Under the pieces are notes generated by a model, which saw only the letters and a program-made list of their open reading frames with translations, ran no database searches and was not told the DNA's origin. From positions 186,001 through 250,000 of the forward strand of contig SCSM01000011.1 in assembly GCA_004322215.1 (NCBI GenBank): DNA of 64,000 nucleotides, written 5' to 3'. This DNA comes from Bacteroidota bacterium (GTDB lineage Bacteria; Bacteroidota; Ignavibacteria; Kapaibacteriales; UBA2268). The translations under genes and the position numbers were made by a program. Below, in pieces: positions 38,371 through 48,510 of the stretch (position 1 is its first letter; the number at the start of each line of letters is the position of its first letter).

Positions 38371-39567
38371 TTAATCCCGTACAAAAAGCATTCCTAAAAT
38401 AGGGTCAGATGAATTATGGGCTACTATTTTATCAATCAAGGATGCATTCAGTACTGCACCTGATGAAACTATTTTTATTCCTGAATTAGTATAAACATCT
38501 CTTGTAAGATTCATTCCATCCTGCATTTCATTCAGCATTATGGCTCTTTCTTTTATGCTTCCTTCAATGCCACCCCTGGAAGCAATATATTGTTCGATTA
38601 GTATTACAACCCTGTGGTCATAAAGTCGCTTTGATTCGGTATGCATCTTTTCTATAATCGTTTGAGCAGGTATTTTCCTGAATGTTCTTAATTCTTCGTA
38701 ATCGAGTGCCACCCTAATGATTCTTGATGCAATAGGTATTTGCCATGATTTTATATGCTCCGGAATCCCAGTGCCGTCAAAATTTTCATGAACATGATAT
38801 AAAATCTTAGCTGCCTGTTTAAGAATTCGGGCAGAAGAAAGTATTTCGTGGGCAAATACAGGAACCTGGTACATGAGATTATTAGCCGGGACACCATCAA
38901 CGAGCACAGAAGTTTTCAACATAGTATCGGGCAAGAATATTTTTCCGGTATAAGAGAGCAAAGCGGCAGTTTCAATATCATCAATCTCATCTTCTTCGAT
39001 GTCGCCAAAACTTTTAGCAATCCATTTCGATGTCTCGGCTACCCTCCTGAGCATTTCCACAGATGCAGGAAATCTCGACTGGCAAAATTTAAAAGCCAAT
39101 TCCTGGAAATCTTTTATATCCTGCTGTAGTTGTTCTGCAATATCGTTAAGTAACTGGCTATCGCCTGACATTCTACTTTGCAAATCAATAACCCTGAAAG
39201 CTATACCCAGTTTGGTTTTTAGTTCTTCCTCGACAAATGGTTTATTTATAAAATCATCTGCACCTTCCTGCAATGCAAGTGACCTTTGTGCCTTTTCAAT
39301 AATAGCTGTTAAAATGATAAAGTATGTCTCTTTGAACTCGTTGACCTCTCTTAATTTTTTACAAATTTGAATACCATTCATACCCGGAATGTTCAAATCG
39401 GAAATTATTAATTTTGGTTTATTATTTACTATTATTTCCCATCCGTCCCATCCGTCCACTGAAACATATATTACCGCTTCAGGATAAGCCTTTGCGATTA
39501 TAGCTTTCAAATATAATACAAGTGTTTTATCTTCAATTATCAGTAATATAGGTACTGTCTCTTCCAT
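38371..39567 (-). CDS. Response regulator with degenerate HD-GYP-like output domain
   Basis: The ATG at 39567 is preferred over a TTG at 39576, giving 398 residues. The receiver domain has the phospho-acceptor Asp57 (LIISDLNIPGMNG) and the conserved Lys109 (NKPF). The output domain resembles HD-GYP: KIFLPDTML and HENFDGTGIP align with the family. However, the HD dyad before GKI is replaced by Ser205-Tyr206 (LSYTGK), and GYP reads GIP. Since HD-GYP enzymes need those metal ligands to cleave c-di-GMP, this protein is probably a non-catalytic sensor or scaffold. Its stop codon is one base from the end of the convergent protease gene. Confidence 0.75.
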   Translation of the reverse strand: MEETVPILLIIEDKTLVLYLKAIIAKAYPEAVIYVSVDGWDGWEIIVNNKPKLIISDLNIPGMNGIQICKKLREVNEFKETYFIILTAIIEKAQRSLALQEGADDFINKPFVEEELKTKLGIAFRVIDLQSRMSGDSQLLNDIAEQLQQDIKDFQELAFKFCQSRFPASVEMLRRVAETSKWIAKSFGDIEEDEIDDIETAALLSYTGKIFLPDTMLKTSVLVDGVPANNLMYQVPVFAHEILSSARILKQAAKILYHVHENFDGTGIPEHIKSWQIPIASRIIRVALDYEELRTFRKIPAQTIIEKMHTESKRLYDHRVVILIEQYIASRGGIEGSIKERAIMLNEMQDGMNLTRDVYTNSGIKIVSSGAVLNASLIDKIVAHNSSDPILGMLFVRD

Positions 39568-39651
39568 ACATATCAAATATCAATTATGAATTATGAATCA
39601 TTTAATTAACTAATTACATTTAAAATTCAAAATCTGAAATTAAAATAAATT

Positions 39652-40578
39652 TTATTTTCCTGCTCTGTATTCTTCAGGGATGAAATCTTTTGCAGACATT
39701 TGTTTCACCAAAATACTAACTCTTCTGTTGGAAATATCAAACGGATTCCCGGTATTCCTTAGCCGTCGGTCAGCGTATCCGGTAACCTTTTCGACCTGCC
39801 CTTCCCAAAAGCCGTTTTCTTCGAGTATCCTTCTCGAAGCATTCGCCCTGTCCGAAGATAATTCCCAATTGGTATAAACATTACCTGTACCATATTTTCT
39901 GCTATCAGTGTGGCCTTCAATATCCACCTGGTTTGGTAATTTCCCAATTTCTTTAGCAATTCTAACCAATAATTCCATTGCTTTGGGCTTAACATTGGCA
40001 CTGCCGACTTCAAAAAACATAGACTCGGATGATTCAATCAATTCAATCCTCAATCCCTCCTTTGTCATTTCTATTTTAATGGATGAGAGTATATCTTTCA
40101 TATCAGGTTTAACAACTAACTGTTCTTTAATAAAGTTTTCAAATTCTTCTTTAATCTTTTCAACTCTTTTGGAAGCACTCGAACTGTCTTTGATTGCCTG
40201 TTGCCTGATTTTCTCGATTAACGAATCCTGTAATTCATTGCTCAACCAAAATACAAAGTTATCCTTCTTTTTTCCGCTATCCTGTCCGCCACCGCCTTCA
40301 CCCTCGTTTTTTGGCATAAGATTTAAATCAACAGGGACAGCTCTTTTGCCTGTAATATAGCTGAAAGCACCCGGGTCTTTGAAATAAGAAACAACCTGCT
40401 TTTTTATTTGCTCGCTCTGCCCTAAAATCCACATAACAATAAAGAAAGCCATCATAGCAGTAACGAAATCGGCATAAGCAACCTTCCACGCACCGCCATG
40501 ACCGCCATGACCGCCATGACCTTTTTTCTTCTTTATAATTATCGGTTCTTCTTTATGTTGCTTCTGTTCGGCAGCCAT
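39652..40578 (-). CDS. motB: MotB flagellar-type stator protein
   Basis: The ATG at 40578 is chosen; the TTG three codons upstream is less likely. The 308-residue protein has a cytoplasmic tail containing HGGHGGHGG and a single membrane helix with the proton-binding Asp37 (WKVAYADFVTAMMAFF). A linker follows, then a C-terminal OmpA-like peptidoglycan-binding domain with IEGHTDSRKYG and LSSDRANASRRIL. MotB pairs with MotA to form ion-driven stators. No flagellar gene lies in the window. It is 228 bases downstream of motA on the same strand. A role in a non-flagellar motor cannot be excluded. Confidence 0.88.
   Translation of the reverse strand: MAAEQKQHKEEPIIIKKKKGHGGHGGHGGAWKVAYADFVTAMMAFFIVMWILGQSEQIKKQVVSYFKDPGAFSYITGKRAVPVDLNLMPKNEGEGGGGQDSGKKKDNFVFWLSNELQDSLIEKIRQQAIKDSSSASKRVEKIKEEFENFIKEQLVVKPDMKDILSSIKIEMTKEGLRIELIESSESMFFEVGSANVKPKAMELLVRIAKEIGKLPNQVDIEGHTDSRKYGTGNVYTNWELSSDRANASRRILEENGFWEGQVEKVTGYADRRLRNTGNPFDISNRRVSILVKQMSAKDFIPEEYRAGK
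40492..40518 (-). repeat. Three-copy 9-bp repeat encoding HGG-HGG-HGG in MotB
   Basis: ACCGCCATG is repeated three times exactly and encodes the His-Gly-Gly triplet repeat just before the MotB membrane helix. Perfect DNA identity suggests recent expansion or slippage. Confidence 0.85.
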
Positions 40579-40806
40579 ACTAATCAATTACGAATTACTA
40601 ATTACGAATTAAAATAATTAACACATTTATACTCAAATTTCATTCTAAATAATCTCTTTATTATACTTTATAATTATTCAATAATTTATTTTTTTTGGGA
40701 TTATTGTTTAATGGTTTTAGAATGTTTAGCTCCTTAACCAAACATCTATCTGCCAAACACCTAATATCCTTAATTTTAAATTACGCATTATACATTTTTA
40801 CAATAA

Positions 40807-41670
40807 TTATGTTTTAGACTTTGTTTGTTTTATAGCGTCCTCTGTTTCTTTGAAGCTGGGTCTGTTCTCAGGGTCAATCGCTCTTCTTCCGTACTCGATT
40901 GCCACAGCTGCGGGTGCACCCTTCGCAAATGAAAGCAACGATGCCTTAATTGCCTGCATATACCTGCTCTCCTTTTGTACGATGTTATCCATATTCCTTG
41001 CAATAGGACCTACCAATCCGTAAGATAACAAAACACCAAGAAAAGTACCAACCAAAGCAGCCGCAACGTGATGTCCCACAGTTTCCGCTCCCTCGGATAT
41101 GGACTGCATTGTAATCACAACGCCAAGAACCGCAGCGACAATACCAAGTCCGGGGAAAGCATCAGCCATCGTACTCAAAGCAGCAGGTGCTACTAGCTCC
41201 TCTGCATGATGAGCTTCCAGGTCAATGTCCATCAATTCTTCCAAATCGTATGCCGGCACACCACCACTCAACACAACTTTCAGGGTATCGCACAGAAACT
41301 CCACCCCATGTTCATTTTCGAGAAAAGTCGGATACTTCGACAAAATCGAACTCGACTCCGGATTCTCAACATGCGACTCCAGTGCAATCAAACCCTCACG
41401 TTTCGCAAACTGAAAAATCTCATACAACAGCATCAATAATTCTACATAAGCCGTCTTATTCACTCTTGGGCCCTTAAGCGTCTGCAGAACTCCAGCTATA
41501 ATCTTTTTAATCGTTGCCATCGAATTCGCAATCACCAGCGAACCCACTGCCGCACCACCAATGATTATAAACTCGCTTATCTGCATCAGAACACCAATAT
41601 TACCACCTGCCATCAGGTAACCAGCCATCAATGCTCCGAATACTATTACAATCCCTACGATTACAAACAT
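40807..41670 (-). CDS. motA: MotA flagellar-type stator protein
   Basis: The 287-residue protein has four membrane segments: about 2-20 and 28-50, then a large cytoplasmic loop (about 60-150), then about 170-190 and 205-225. PGLGIVAAVLGVVITMQSIS is the third helix with the family's conserved Pro, and GTFLGVLLSYGLVGPIA is the fourth. EFIIIGGAAVGSLVI matches MotA rather than ExbB/TolQ, as does the length. It is followed by motB; the pair is the only motility-related unit in the window. Confidence 0.9.
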   Translation of the reverse strand: MFVIVGIVIVFGALMAGYLMAGGNIGVLMQISEFIIIGGAAVGSLVIANSMATIKKIIAGVLQTLKGPRVNKTAYVELLMLLYEIFQFAKREGLIALESHVENPESSSILSKYPTFLENEHGVEFLCDTLKVVLSGGVPAYDLEELMDIDLEAHHAEELVAPAALSTMADAFPGLGIVAAVLGVVITMQSISEGAETVGHHVAAALVGTFLGVLLSYGLVGPIARNMDNIVQKESRYMQAIKASLLSFAKGAPAAVAIEYGRRAIDPENRPSFKETEDAIKQTKSKT

Positions 41671-41767
41671 TATATATTCCTCATGTAATTTCTCTTCATT
41701 ATTTCCCTAATACACAAATTGAAAATTATAAAATGAAAATTGAAAATTAAAAGCATCTCCCCTCTTT

Positions 41768-43405
41768 TCACTTCAAATCCTCCAGTTTTCTTCTTACATC
41801 CTCATTTTTCCCATCCATTCGAATACATTCCTTGTATGCATCTATTGCATTCCACCTGTTTCCAAGTTTTAACTCAATATCTCCAAGATGTTCATACACT
41901 TCAGCACTTGCTTTACCTGTTTCAATTGATTTATTAATATATTCAAGTGCCTTCTTATAATCCCCCAATTTATACGCAATCCATCCGTATGTGTCTAAAT
42001 AAGAAGGGTTATTGCTATCCAACGATATAGCCATTTCAGTCATCCTCAAGGCCTCATCAAGTTTAATCCCTCTCTCTGATAATGAATAAGCATAATTGTT
42101 ATTTATCAGTGCGTCGCCGGGATTCACCTCCAATGCAAGCTCATATATCGAATCCGATTTCTCATAATCCTCCAGATTATTATAAGCCAATGCCAGCTGC
42201 CCTAGTATTACAACACTTTTATCCTCCATCTCAGCTGCTCTTTCCAGTGGTTCAATGGCTTTCCTGTTACTATCCATTGCTTCATAAACAGTACCTATAT
42301 AAAAAGGATACATATAATAATCAGGATATACATTTTCATACTTACTAAATACCTCAAGTGCCTTATCAAACCTTTTATTATTATAATACACCACACCGAT
42401 ATCGATAGGAACATCCTGGTTCGTATCCAAATAATTCAGTGCCTTCCCAAACAATTTATCTGTCAGATTTGTATCCTTTATCCTATCGGCAAGAAAACCA
42501 CCTAAATAATAAATTCTCCACCTCGAAAAGAATCTTTCGTCTATTTTATCCAAATATTCAGGTATATACTCTTTAGAAGTTACATTTGTATCAGAATATA
42601 ACAAATCCCCGTATTTTATATAAAAATTCTCAAGCTCATCCTCAATCAAATTCTCATCCGATTTAACAAAAATATTATATGCTGCACTATAATTATTATT
42701 TAAAAAATATGCCTCAGCCAGCTTACTCAATTTTGTAAAACCATTTGATTTATTTTCATATATCTTAATTATCATATCCTTATATTTACCGTATTCTCCC
42801 TTATTTTTATATAATTCCGCAAGCCGGACCATTATATCCTCATTTTCTCCATCTTCAAGAATTTTTTCATACATCGAAATCGCCTTATCAGCATCCTTAA
42901 GTTCATACAACCTTGCCAGTGTCAGCTTGCGGAAATATGTCGGCTCTAATTCCACAATCTGCGAATAAACTGTTATCGCCTCATCCAACTTCCCCTTATA
43001 TGAATACACCTGGTATAAAACCTCCATTGCAGGAATAAACAGCGAATCCAATTTCAAACCTTCCAATGCATTCCCCATCGCTTGCTCATACTTACCAAGT
43101 TGCAAATAACATTTCCCGATAGCCGAAAAAATCACGGCACTACTGTCATATCTAAGCCCTTCCTGCAGTTCAAGTATCGCCTCACCGTACCTGTTCATCT
43201 GCTCTAAGTTGGATGCCCTAATCACATGCTCCTTTGCCTTCTCCTCCACATCAGCCGTATCAATCAGACCTATTTCTCTTTCCGATTGTTCTATTAGAGT
43301 TTTATAGTCTTTATTCAAATGCACTTCACTGCTGCTGCATCCGACAAACATTATAACTGCTAATTTTATAAATACTATATAATTTATATATCTATGTTTT
43401 ATCAT
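41768..43405 (-). CDS. TPR-repeat lipoprotein
   Basis: The 545-residue protein has a lipobox VIMFVGC, with lipidation expected at Cys23. It then contains around a dozen TPR units, for example AILELQEGLRYDSSAVIFSA and KAIEPLERAAEMEDKSVVIL. The C-terminal part, with AYSLSERGIKLDEALRMTEM, resembles outer-membrane TPR lipoproteins that serve as assembly scaffolds. Its gene lies just upstream of motA on the same strand (97-base gap), so co-transcription is possible. No specific function can be given. Confidence 0.8.
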   Translation of the reverse strand: MIKHRYINYIVFIKLAVIMFVGCSSSEVHLNKDYKTLIEQSEREIGLIDTADVEEKAKEHVIRASNLEQMNRYGEAILELQEGLRYDSSAVIFSAIGKCYLQLGKYEQAMGNALEGLKLDSLFIPAMEVLYQVYSYKGKLDEAITVYSQIVELEPTYFRKLTLARLYELKDADKAISMYEKILEDGENEDIMVRLAELYKNKGEYGKYKDMIIKIYENKSNGFTKLSKLAEAYFLNNNYSAAYNIFVKSDENLIEDELENFYIKYGDLLYSDTNVTSKEYIPEYLDKIDERFFSRWRIYYLGGFLADRIKDTNLTDKLFGKALNYLDTNQDVPIDIGVVYYNNKRFDKALEVFSKYENVYPDYYMYPFYIGTVYEAMDSNRKAIEPLERAAEMEDKSVVILGQLALAYNNLEDYEKSDSIYELALEVNPGDALINNNYAYSLSERGIKLDEALRMTEMAISLDSNNPSYLDTYGWIAYKLGDYKKALEYINKSIETGKASAEVYEHLGDIELKLGNRWNAIDAYKECIRMDGKNEDVRRKLEDLK

Positions 43406-43672
43406 TATACCTATTCTCTAATTTTCGTCAAAATTCCAATTAACTGTAATTGACTTTTCTTATTTTATTAAATTTCAAGTCTAACTTTATAATTTTATAC
43501 ATTGAATTAAATTTATGAATTCAAATTAAGTATTTTTTTTCGATTTTTTGGTTAATTCGGCGAGAATATCTTCTTACTTGATTTACTTCCACTCCTGATT
43601 AATTATTTAAATATATTGCCCCCTTCTCTCATCATTCCCTTATTCTTTTGCTACCCATGAAACAAAAAAACT

Positions 43673-44404
43673 TCACTCTTCTATCTTATATCCTATTCCC
43701 CTTATATTCCTGATAAACACTCCCGCAGGTCCAAGTTTACCCCTCAAATTCTTGATATGCACATCCACTGTCCTGTCAAGCACTCCCTTCTCCTGCGAAC
43801 CTGTTTCGTCCAATATTTGTTCCCTTGCGTAGACTCTCCCCTTTCGCTCAGCTAACAGCCTCAATATCTTAAACTCAGTAGTTGTCAACTCTATCCTTTT
43901 TCCGTTCACTGTTGCCTCATACTTTTCCATATCAACTTCAAGCATATTCCCAATTCTTATTCGTTCATTCCTGCTTCCAACATCGTCTCTTCTCAAAACA
44001 GCTTTCACCCGTGCTACAAATTCTCTCATCGAAAACGGCTTCGTAATGTAATCATCAGCCCCGAGTTCTAATCCCATTACCTTATCAGTTTCATCACCTT
44101 TAGCCGTTAACATAATAATCGGCATAGATGAATATCTGCTGTACTTCCTCATATACTTGCATATCTCAAATCCATCTGCATCAGGTAGCATTATATCGAG
44201 TACAACCAGGTCAGGATTCTTCGATTTTAAGAAATTTAAAAAATCTGCTCCTGTTTCAAAATTTTTAACCTTGAAACCCTGCTTTTCCAAATTCAATTTA
44301 ATCAACTCCCCGATATCCGGCTCATCTTCTACGACAGCTATCAATTTTGCAGTTGAAGTTTGCCTCAATGGTAATCCGTCCTGTTCGTAATTTATCCTTT
44401 TCAT
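43673..44404 (-). CDS. OmpR/PhoB-family response regulator (orphan)
   Basis: The ATG at 44404 replaces an upstream TTG start and gives 243 residues. The receiver domain (about 20-135) has the acidic pair in VVEDEPD, phospho-acceptor Asp70 (LVVLDIMLPDADG) and the Lys of DDYITKPFS. The C-terminal winged helix (about 150-240) shows LTTTEFKILRLLAERKGRV, VLDRTVDVHIKNLRGKLG and the final IRGIGYKIEE. No histidine kinase is adjacent, so the partner is encoded elsewhere. It probably binds direct repeats as a dimer. Confidence 0.92.
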   Translation of the reverse strand: MKRINYEQDGLPLRQTSTAKLIAVVEDEPDIGELIKLNLEKQGFKVKNFETGADFLNFLKSKNPDLVVLDIMLPDADGFEICKYMRKYSRYSSMPIIMLTAKGDETDKVMGLELGADDYITKPFSMREFVARVKAVLRRDDVGSRNERIRIGNMLEVDMEKYEATVNGKRIELTTTEFKILRLLAERKGRVYAREQILDETGSQEKGVLDRTVDVHIKNLRGKLGPAGVFIRNIRGIGYKIEE

Positions 44405-44501
44405 AACATCACGCCTTCGGCTTACATAATGAAATAACAATGGAATTATTAACTCAATTTAAAAAAAATTAAAATCAAAAAAAATTATTCCCGGAATTAA
44501 T

Positions 44502-45755
44502 TCACTCTTGTCTTTTTTTTATCTTCTTCATTTGCGTAATTACTTCTTCCTGTGCATCATTCAGCGACGCTTCAATTGACTTCTCCGAATAAATTACCTT
44601 TTCAAATTCACTTTCAATAACTGTTTCAATATTATACCAATACATATATCTTGCTGCCATAACAGGATTTTTTATTTGTTCAATCATCATGGAATAAATA
44701 TTTTTATCAATAAATTTACAGGAAAAATTTAAATCGGCAGGTACCCCATATTTTAATAACTCGACAGTATAATTATCAGAATTTTCCCAACTGCATAAAT
44801 ATTCTATTAATTTTGTTGATAATTCTTTTTTACATGATTGTTTATTAATCCCAAGCATAACTGCATTTGCATAAAAACTTTTATTTCTATTATTCCCAGG
44901 AATCGGTACCAATAAATATTTATCTTCCGCATTGGACTTTAATATTTTCTGAAATAACGAAAGGTCTGTAATACAATATCCCGATTTCCCATTCATAAAT
45001 AGGTTTTCCGCTTCTCTTTTTGTTTCAAAAATACCCGAATTTCCAAGTTTAAGATAATAATAAAATCCCGGTAGATTATTCCGGTGATTCAAAATAGAAT
45101 TAGAATTGCTGTCAACAAGCTGACCTCCAAATGAATAAATAAAAGGAAGTAAATTTTTTAAAGTATATTGTTTATTTGCACCAACCAGACTAATTCCATA
45201 ATATTTTCCCGACTCATTTATCAATTCCACATTCGTTAATAATTCCTGCAGATTTGACGGCTTGCTATCCAATTTAAATTCATTTGTAATTTTTTCATTA
45301 ATATATAAAAACCTCGAATCAATAAGCCAGGGCAAACAATAATATTTACCGTTAAATTTACAATAATCGAGCAAGGCGGGTGTAAATGAATTTTCTTTAA
45401 AATTTTCACCTGTTGTCAGTACATATAATATTCCGCTTTCTTTCATTTGTCCAAACCATTCCGAATCGAATGCTATGACATCGAATTTATCTTTATTCTG
45501 CAGCATTGAAATTAATTCATCCGGACCTCTTGAATAATCATATAATATTAAATCAATACTGCAATTAAAATCTCTTTCAAATTCTTTGAATAATTCTACA
45601 ATTGCTCCCTTTTCTTTTGTTGAATCGAAATAATAGAGAAATTTAATAGTGTTTTCTTTTCTTGAATTGCATGATGTTGTGTCTATTAAACATAATGAAA
45701 TAATAAATAAGAAAATGATAAATTTTTTTAAATTCATTATAGATTTTATTCTCAT
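44502..45755 (-). CDS. ABC transporter solute-binding lipoprotein, family 1 (orphan)
   Basis: The 417-residue protein has a signal peptide with a putative lipobox ending TTSC near Cys29; the inner Met at 45737 is an alternative start. The mature part follows the extracellular solute-binding family 1 pattern: FKEFERDFNCSIDLILYDYS, DVIAFDSEWFGQMKESGILY and a GKYYCLPWLIDSRFLYINE segment. Such proteins bind sugars, polyamines or similar solutes for ABC importers. No permease or ATPase gene is nearby, so the ligand is unknown. Confidence 0.8.
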   Translation of the reverse strand: MRIKSIMNLKKFIIFLFIISLCLIDTTSCNSRKENTIKFLYYFDSTKEKGAIVELFKEFERDFNCSIDLILYDYSRGPDELISMLQNKDKFDVIAFDSEWFGQMKESGILYVLTTGENFKENSFTPALLDYCKFNGKYYCLPWLIDSRFLYINEKITNEFKLDSKPSNLQELLTNVELINESGKYYGISLVGANKQYTLKNLLPFIYSFGGQLVDSNSNSILNHRNNLPGFYYYLKLGNSGIFETKREAENLFMNGKSGYCITDLSLFQKILKSNAEDKYLLVPIPGNNRNKSFYANAVMLGINKQSCKKELSTKLIEYLCSWENSDNYTVELLKYGVPADLNFSCKFIDKNIYSMMIEQIKNPVMAARYMYWYNIETVIESEFEKVIYSEKSIEASLNDAQEEVITQMKKIKKRQE

Positions 45756-45825
45756 AGTAACTTTAATGTCGTTCTACCCGATTAACAATTCAATTTAAAA
45801 AAATTATGTAAGATTTGCTAAAATA

Positions 45826-45857
45826 GAAAAAAAATCCCGCATTTAAATTGCGGGATT
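45826..45857 (-). terminator. Rho-independent terminator of the tetrahaem cytochrome gene
   Basis: Read on the minus strand, AATCCCGCA and TGCGGGATT form a stem followed by a long T-run, starting about 20 bases after the cytochrome stop codon. Confidence 0.9.
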
Positions 45858-45878
45858 ATTTTAACAATAATTTATATT

Positions 45879-46427
45879 TTATTCTGATTTAGGAATCGGA
45901 TGTTTAATCTTTTCCCAACGCTCGCTGAAAACAAAATCCTTGAAAGTCGGGCTCTTCTCATTATGGCATGTCCTGCACCATTGCTCTATTGCACCGGCAT
46001 CTTTGAACTCTGTTAAACCTGCTGCGATTGCTTTTGCTTTATCTTTCATAACTGGCATTGTTTTGTAACCTGAACCGGCACCATGGCAAGTTTCGCACTG
46101 TACGCCGTCTTTAATGTCAAATTTGCTGTCAAATTGGGATGCATCAACTGTTTTACCTAATGTGTGACATTCGAGGCACTCCTTTGCTTCGGCTGGATTA
46201 GCAATCCCCTTCGCTTTAGCTATTTCCATTGCCTTATCTGTAGTCAATGTAATATATGCTTGCGAATGTTTGCTTTTTTGCCATATATCGGCTTGCTTGC
46301 CCGCTTTTTCTGTTGAATGGCACATAGAACATACTTTCCTGCCTACATACTTATTTTGGCTAAATACTGATGTCTGAAAAGCAATTAATACTGCTATTAA
46401 TGTTAAAATCATTGTTAATTTACGCAT
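45879..46427 (-). CDS. Periplasmic tetrahaem cytochrome c (c554-like)
   Basis: The 182-residue protein has a signal peptide ending VFSQ and four CxxCH haem-binding motifs: CSMCH (33-37), CLECH, CETCH and CRTCH. The arrangement, with KYVGRKVCSMCHSTEK first and a long KHSQAYITL segment between haems one and two, resembles cytochrome c554/NrfB-like electron carriers. It is probably periplasmic and shuttles electrons to a reductase. A strong AGAGGAG ribosome binding site precedes the ATG, and a terminator follows: a single-gene unit. Confidence 0.88.
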   Translation of the reverse strand: MRKLTMILTLIAVLIAFQTSVFSQNKYVGRKVCSMCHSTEKAGKQADIWQKSKHSQAYITLTTDKAMEIAKAKGIANPAEAKECLECHTLGKTVDASQFDSKFDIKDGVQCETCHGAGSGYKTMPVMKDKAKAIAAGLTEFKDAGAIEQWCRTCHNEKSPTFKDFVFSERWEKIKHPIPKSE

Positions 46428-46818
46428 AAAACTCTCCTCTAATAATTTTTATAATCTGGTTAATTTATCCTAAAAAGTTCCATTTTATCTTTACATATAT
46501 GACTTAAGAAAAATTACTTCAACTAAAATATCTATAAACAATTACAAATTACAATTTAACATAATGTTCTCTATCTGTTAAGACGTGATAAACTTCTATA
46601 TTGTTTCATAAAGAATAATAATTCCTTAAGTAAATTTATTATCATTTATTAATAGTAATATTAAGAATAACAATATAAAATTACGGAATTTTCTAAAAAA
46701 AAATCAAATTATATTAAAAAAATAAAAATATTTTTCAACAATCTTTTTTCATTGAATAAATTTAGTTAATTTGTAATCCCGTAATAAAGCACTCATTTTT
46801 CATCATTATAAGGGGATT
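46428..46818. other. Divergent intergenic region, no gene seen
   Basis: This 391-base, very AT-rich spacer separates the minus-strand cytochrome gene from pyrG. Apart from ribosome binding sites at both ends (AGGGG at 46811-46815 for pyrG), I see no ORF, RNA gene or convincing repeat. Promoters for both genes must lie here, but no motif stands out clearly. Confidence 0.6.
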
Positions 46819-48501
46819 ATGGCTTCCAAAGCACAAAGACCGAAATTGACAAAGTATATTTTTATAACCGGTGGAGTATTGTCTTCACTTGGAAAAGGCA
46901 TCGCATCGGCATCAATTGGACTTTTACTTAAGCAAAGGGGATATAAGGCAACTATAATGAAATTAGACCCTTATATAAATGTTGACCCGGGTACAATGAA
47001 TCCTTTCCAACACGGAGAGGTTTATGTTACCGACGACGGTGCCGAAACCGACCTCGACCTTGGGCATTATGAAAGATTCCTCGGTGAATCGCTCGATAAA
47101 ACAAATAATACAACTACCGGACAGGTTTATTATGAAGTAATTCGTAAGGAAAGACGAGGGCTTTATCTCGGCAAAACTGTCCAGGTTATTCCCCATATTA
47201 CCGATGAAATCAAAAAAAGGATATTAACTCACGAAGGAAAATTCGATTTTGTTATTTGCGAAATCGGCGGAACGGTTGGCGATATTGAGTCACTCCCATT
47301 TCTCGAAGCTATAAGACAATTCACTATAGAAAGAGGGCAATTTAATGCTTTAAACATATTACTGACTTATGTACCATATATAAAATCTTCAGGTGAATTG
47401 AAAACCAAGCCAACTCAACACTCATTTAAGACACTGATGGAGTATGGAATACAACCGGATATTCTGATATGCAGAACCGAAACAAAACTCTCAAAAGAAG
47501 AACGTTCTAAAATTGCACTTTTTTGCAATGTCAACGAGGAAGCAGTCATTGACGGTCTCGATGTAGAAAATACTATTTATGAAGTGCCATTGCTTTATGA
47601 AAAAAGTGCAATGACTGAGTTAATACTAAGAAAATTGAAGATGCCATTTAATCATCTGAATCTCAAGACATGGTCAAAATTTGTACAACGTATAAAACAT
47701 CCAAAGCATGAAGTTACTGTTGGTTTAATAGGAAAATATACCAAATACAGGGATTCGTATAAGAGTATATTAGAGGCATTTATTCACGCCGGCTCAATAA
47801 ATAATACAAGGGTAAACGTCGAATTGAGAAATTCTGAAGATATAACAAATGAAAATGTTGAAGATACTCTTAAGGGAATTGACGGAATACTCGTTGGACC
47901 AGGATTCGGCTCGCGAGGTATCGAAGGGAAAATTGCAGCAATAAAATATGTAAGGGAAAACAAAATCCCATTTTTCGGCATTTGCCTTGGATTGCAGTGT
48001 GCAGTTATTGAATTTGCAAGAAATGTTTGTAACTTAACGGATGCAAATTCTTATGAATTTGATAAAATTACAAAAAATACTGTGATAGATTTAATGGAAG
48101 AACAAAAGAAAATAAAAAATAAAGGCGGTACAATGAGATTGGGTGCATATCCCTGTGTCCTGATACCTTCAACAAAAGCTTATGAGGCATACAAACATGA
48201 ACTTATTTCTGAGAGACACAGGCACAGATATGAGGTAAATAATAATTTCAGGGAATTATTAATAAAATACGGTATGATTATGAGCGGACTATCACCCGAC
48301 CATAAACTTGTTGAAATGATAGAATTGAAGAACCACCCTTGGTTTTTGGGTACTCAATTTCATCCTGAATTGAAATCGAGAGCGGTAACAGGTCAACCTT
48401 TATTTATTAATTTTATCAAAGCAGCTCTTAAAAGGAAAAAAAATAGATTATCACGTAATAATGTTTCGAAAAAAGAAAAACCGATTATTAATAATAACTA
48501 A
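46819..48501 (+). CDS. pyrG: CTP synthase
   Basis: The 560-residue protein has an N-terminal synthetase domain starting [20 protein letters not shown], with the ATP loop and the metal-binding [20 protein letters not shown]. The C-terminal class I glutaminase domain has [11 protein letters not shown] (nucleophile Cys) and [11 protein letters not shown] (catalytic His-Glu). It makes CTP from UTP, ATP and glutamine. A C-terminal extension of about 25 basic residues ([10 protein letters not shown]...) is poorly conserved in the family. The next gene starts 9 bases after the stop, so it shares its transcript. Confidence 0.97.
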   Translation: MASKAQRPKLTKYIFITGGVLSSLGKGIASASIGLLLKQRGYKATIMKLDPYINVDPGTMNPFQHGEVYVTDDGAETDLDLGHYERFLGESLDKTNNTTTGQVYYEVIRKERRGLYLGKTVQVIPHITDEIKKRILTHEGKFDFVICEIGGTVGDIESLPFLEAIRQFTIERGQFNALNILLTYVPYIKSSGELKTKPTQHSFKTLMEYGIQPDILICRTETKLSKEERSKIALFCNVNEEAVIDGLDVENTIYEVPLLYEKSAMTELILRKLKMPFNHLNLKTWSKFVQRIKHPKHEVTVGLIGKYTKYRDSYKSILEAFIHAGSINNTRVNVELRNSEDITNENVEDTLKGIDGILVGPGFGSRGIEGKIAAIKYVRENKIPFFGICLGLQCAVIEFARNVCNLTDANSYEFDKITKNTVIDLMEEQKKIKNKGGTMRLGAYPCVLIPSTKAYEAYKHELISERHRHRYEVNNNFRELLIKYGMIMSGLSPDHKLVEMIELKNHPWFLGTQFHPELKSRAVTGQPLFINFIKAALKRKKNRLSRNNVSKKEKPIINNN

Positions 48502-48510
48502 GGAGGAATT

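Noticed and set aside
39908-40360. 150-codon plus-strand frame opposite motB
   Set aside because: The minus-strand MotB frame has clear domain motifs over the same bases; the opposite frame is Ser/Leu-rich and featureless.
43673-44440. Longer starts for several genes (here TTG at 44440; also 28238 for rsmA, 52809 for VOC, 17503 for the TPR protein)
   Set aside because: The extra residues are not homologous to the families, and in most cases an internal ATG has the better ribosome binding site, signal peptide or family-typical N-terminus.
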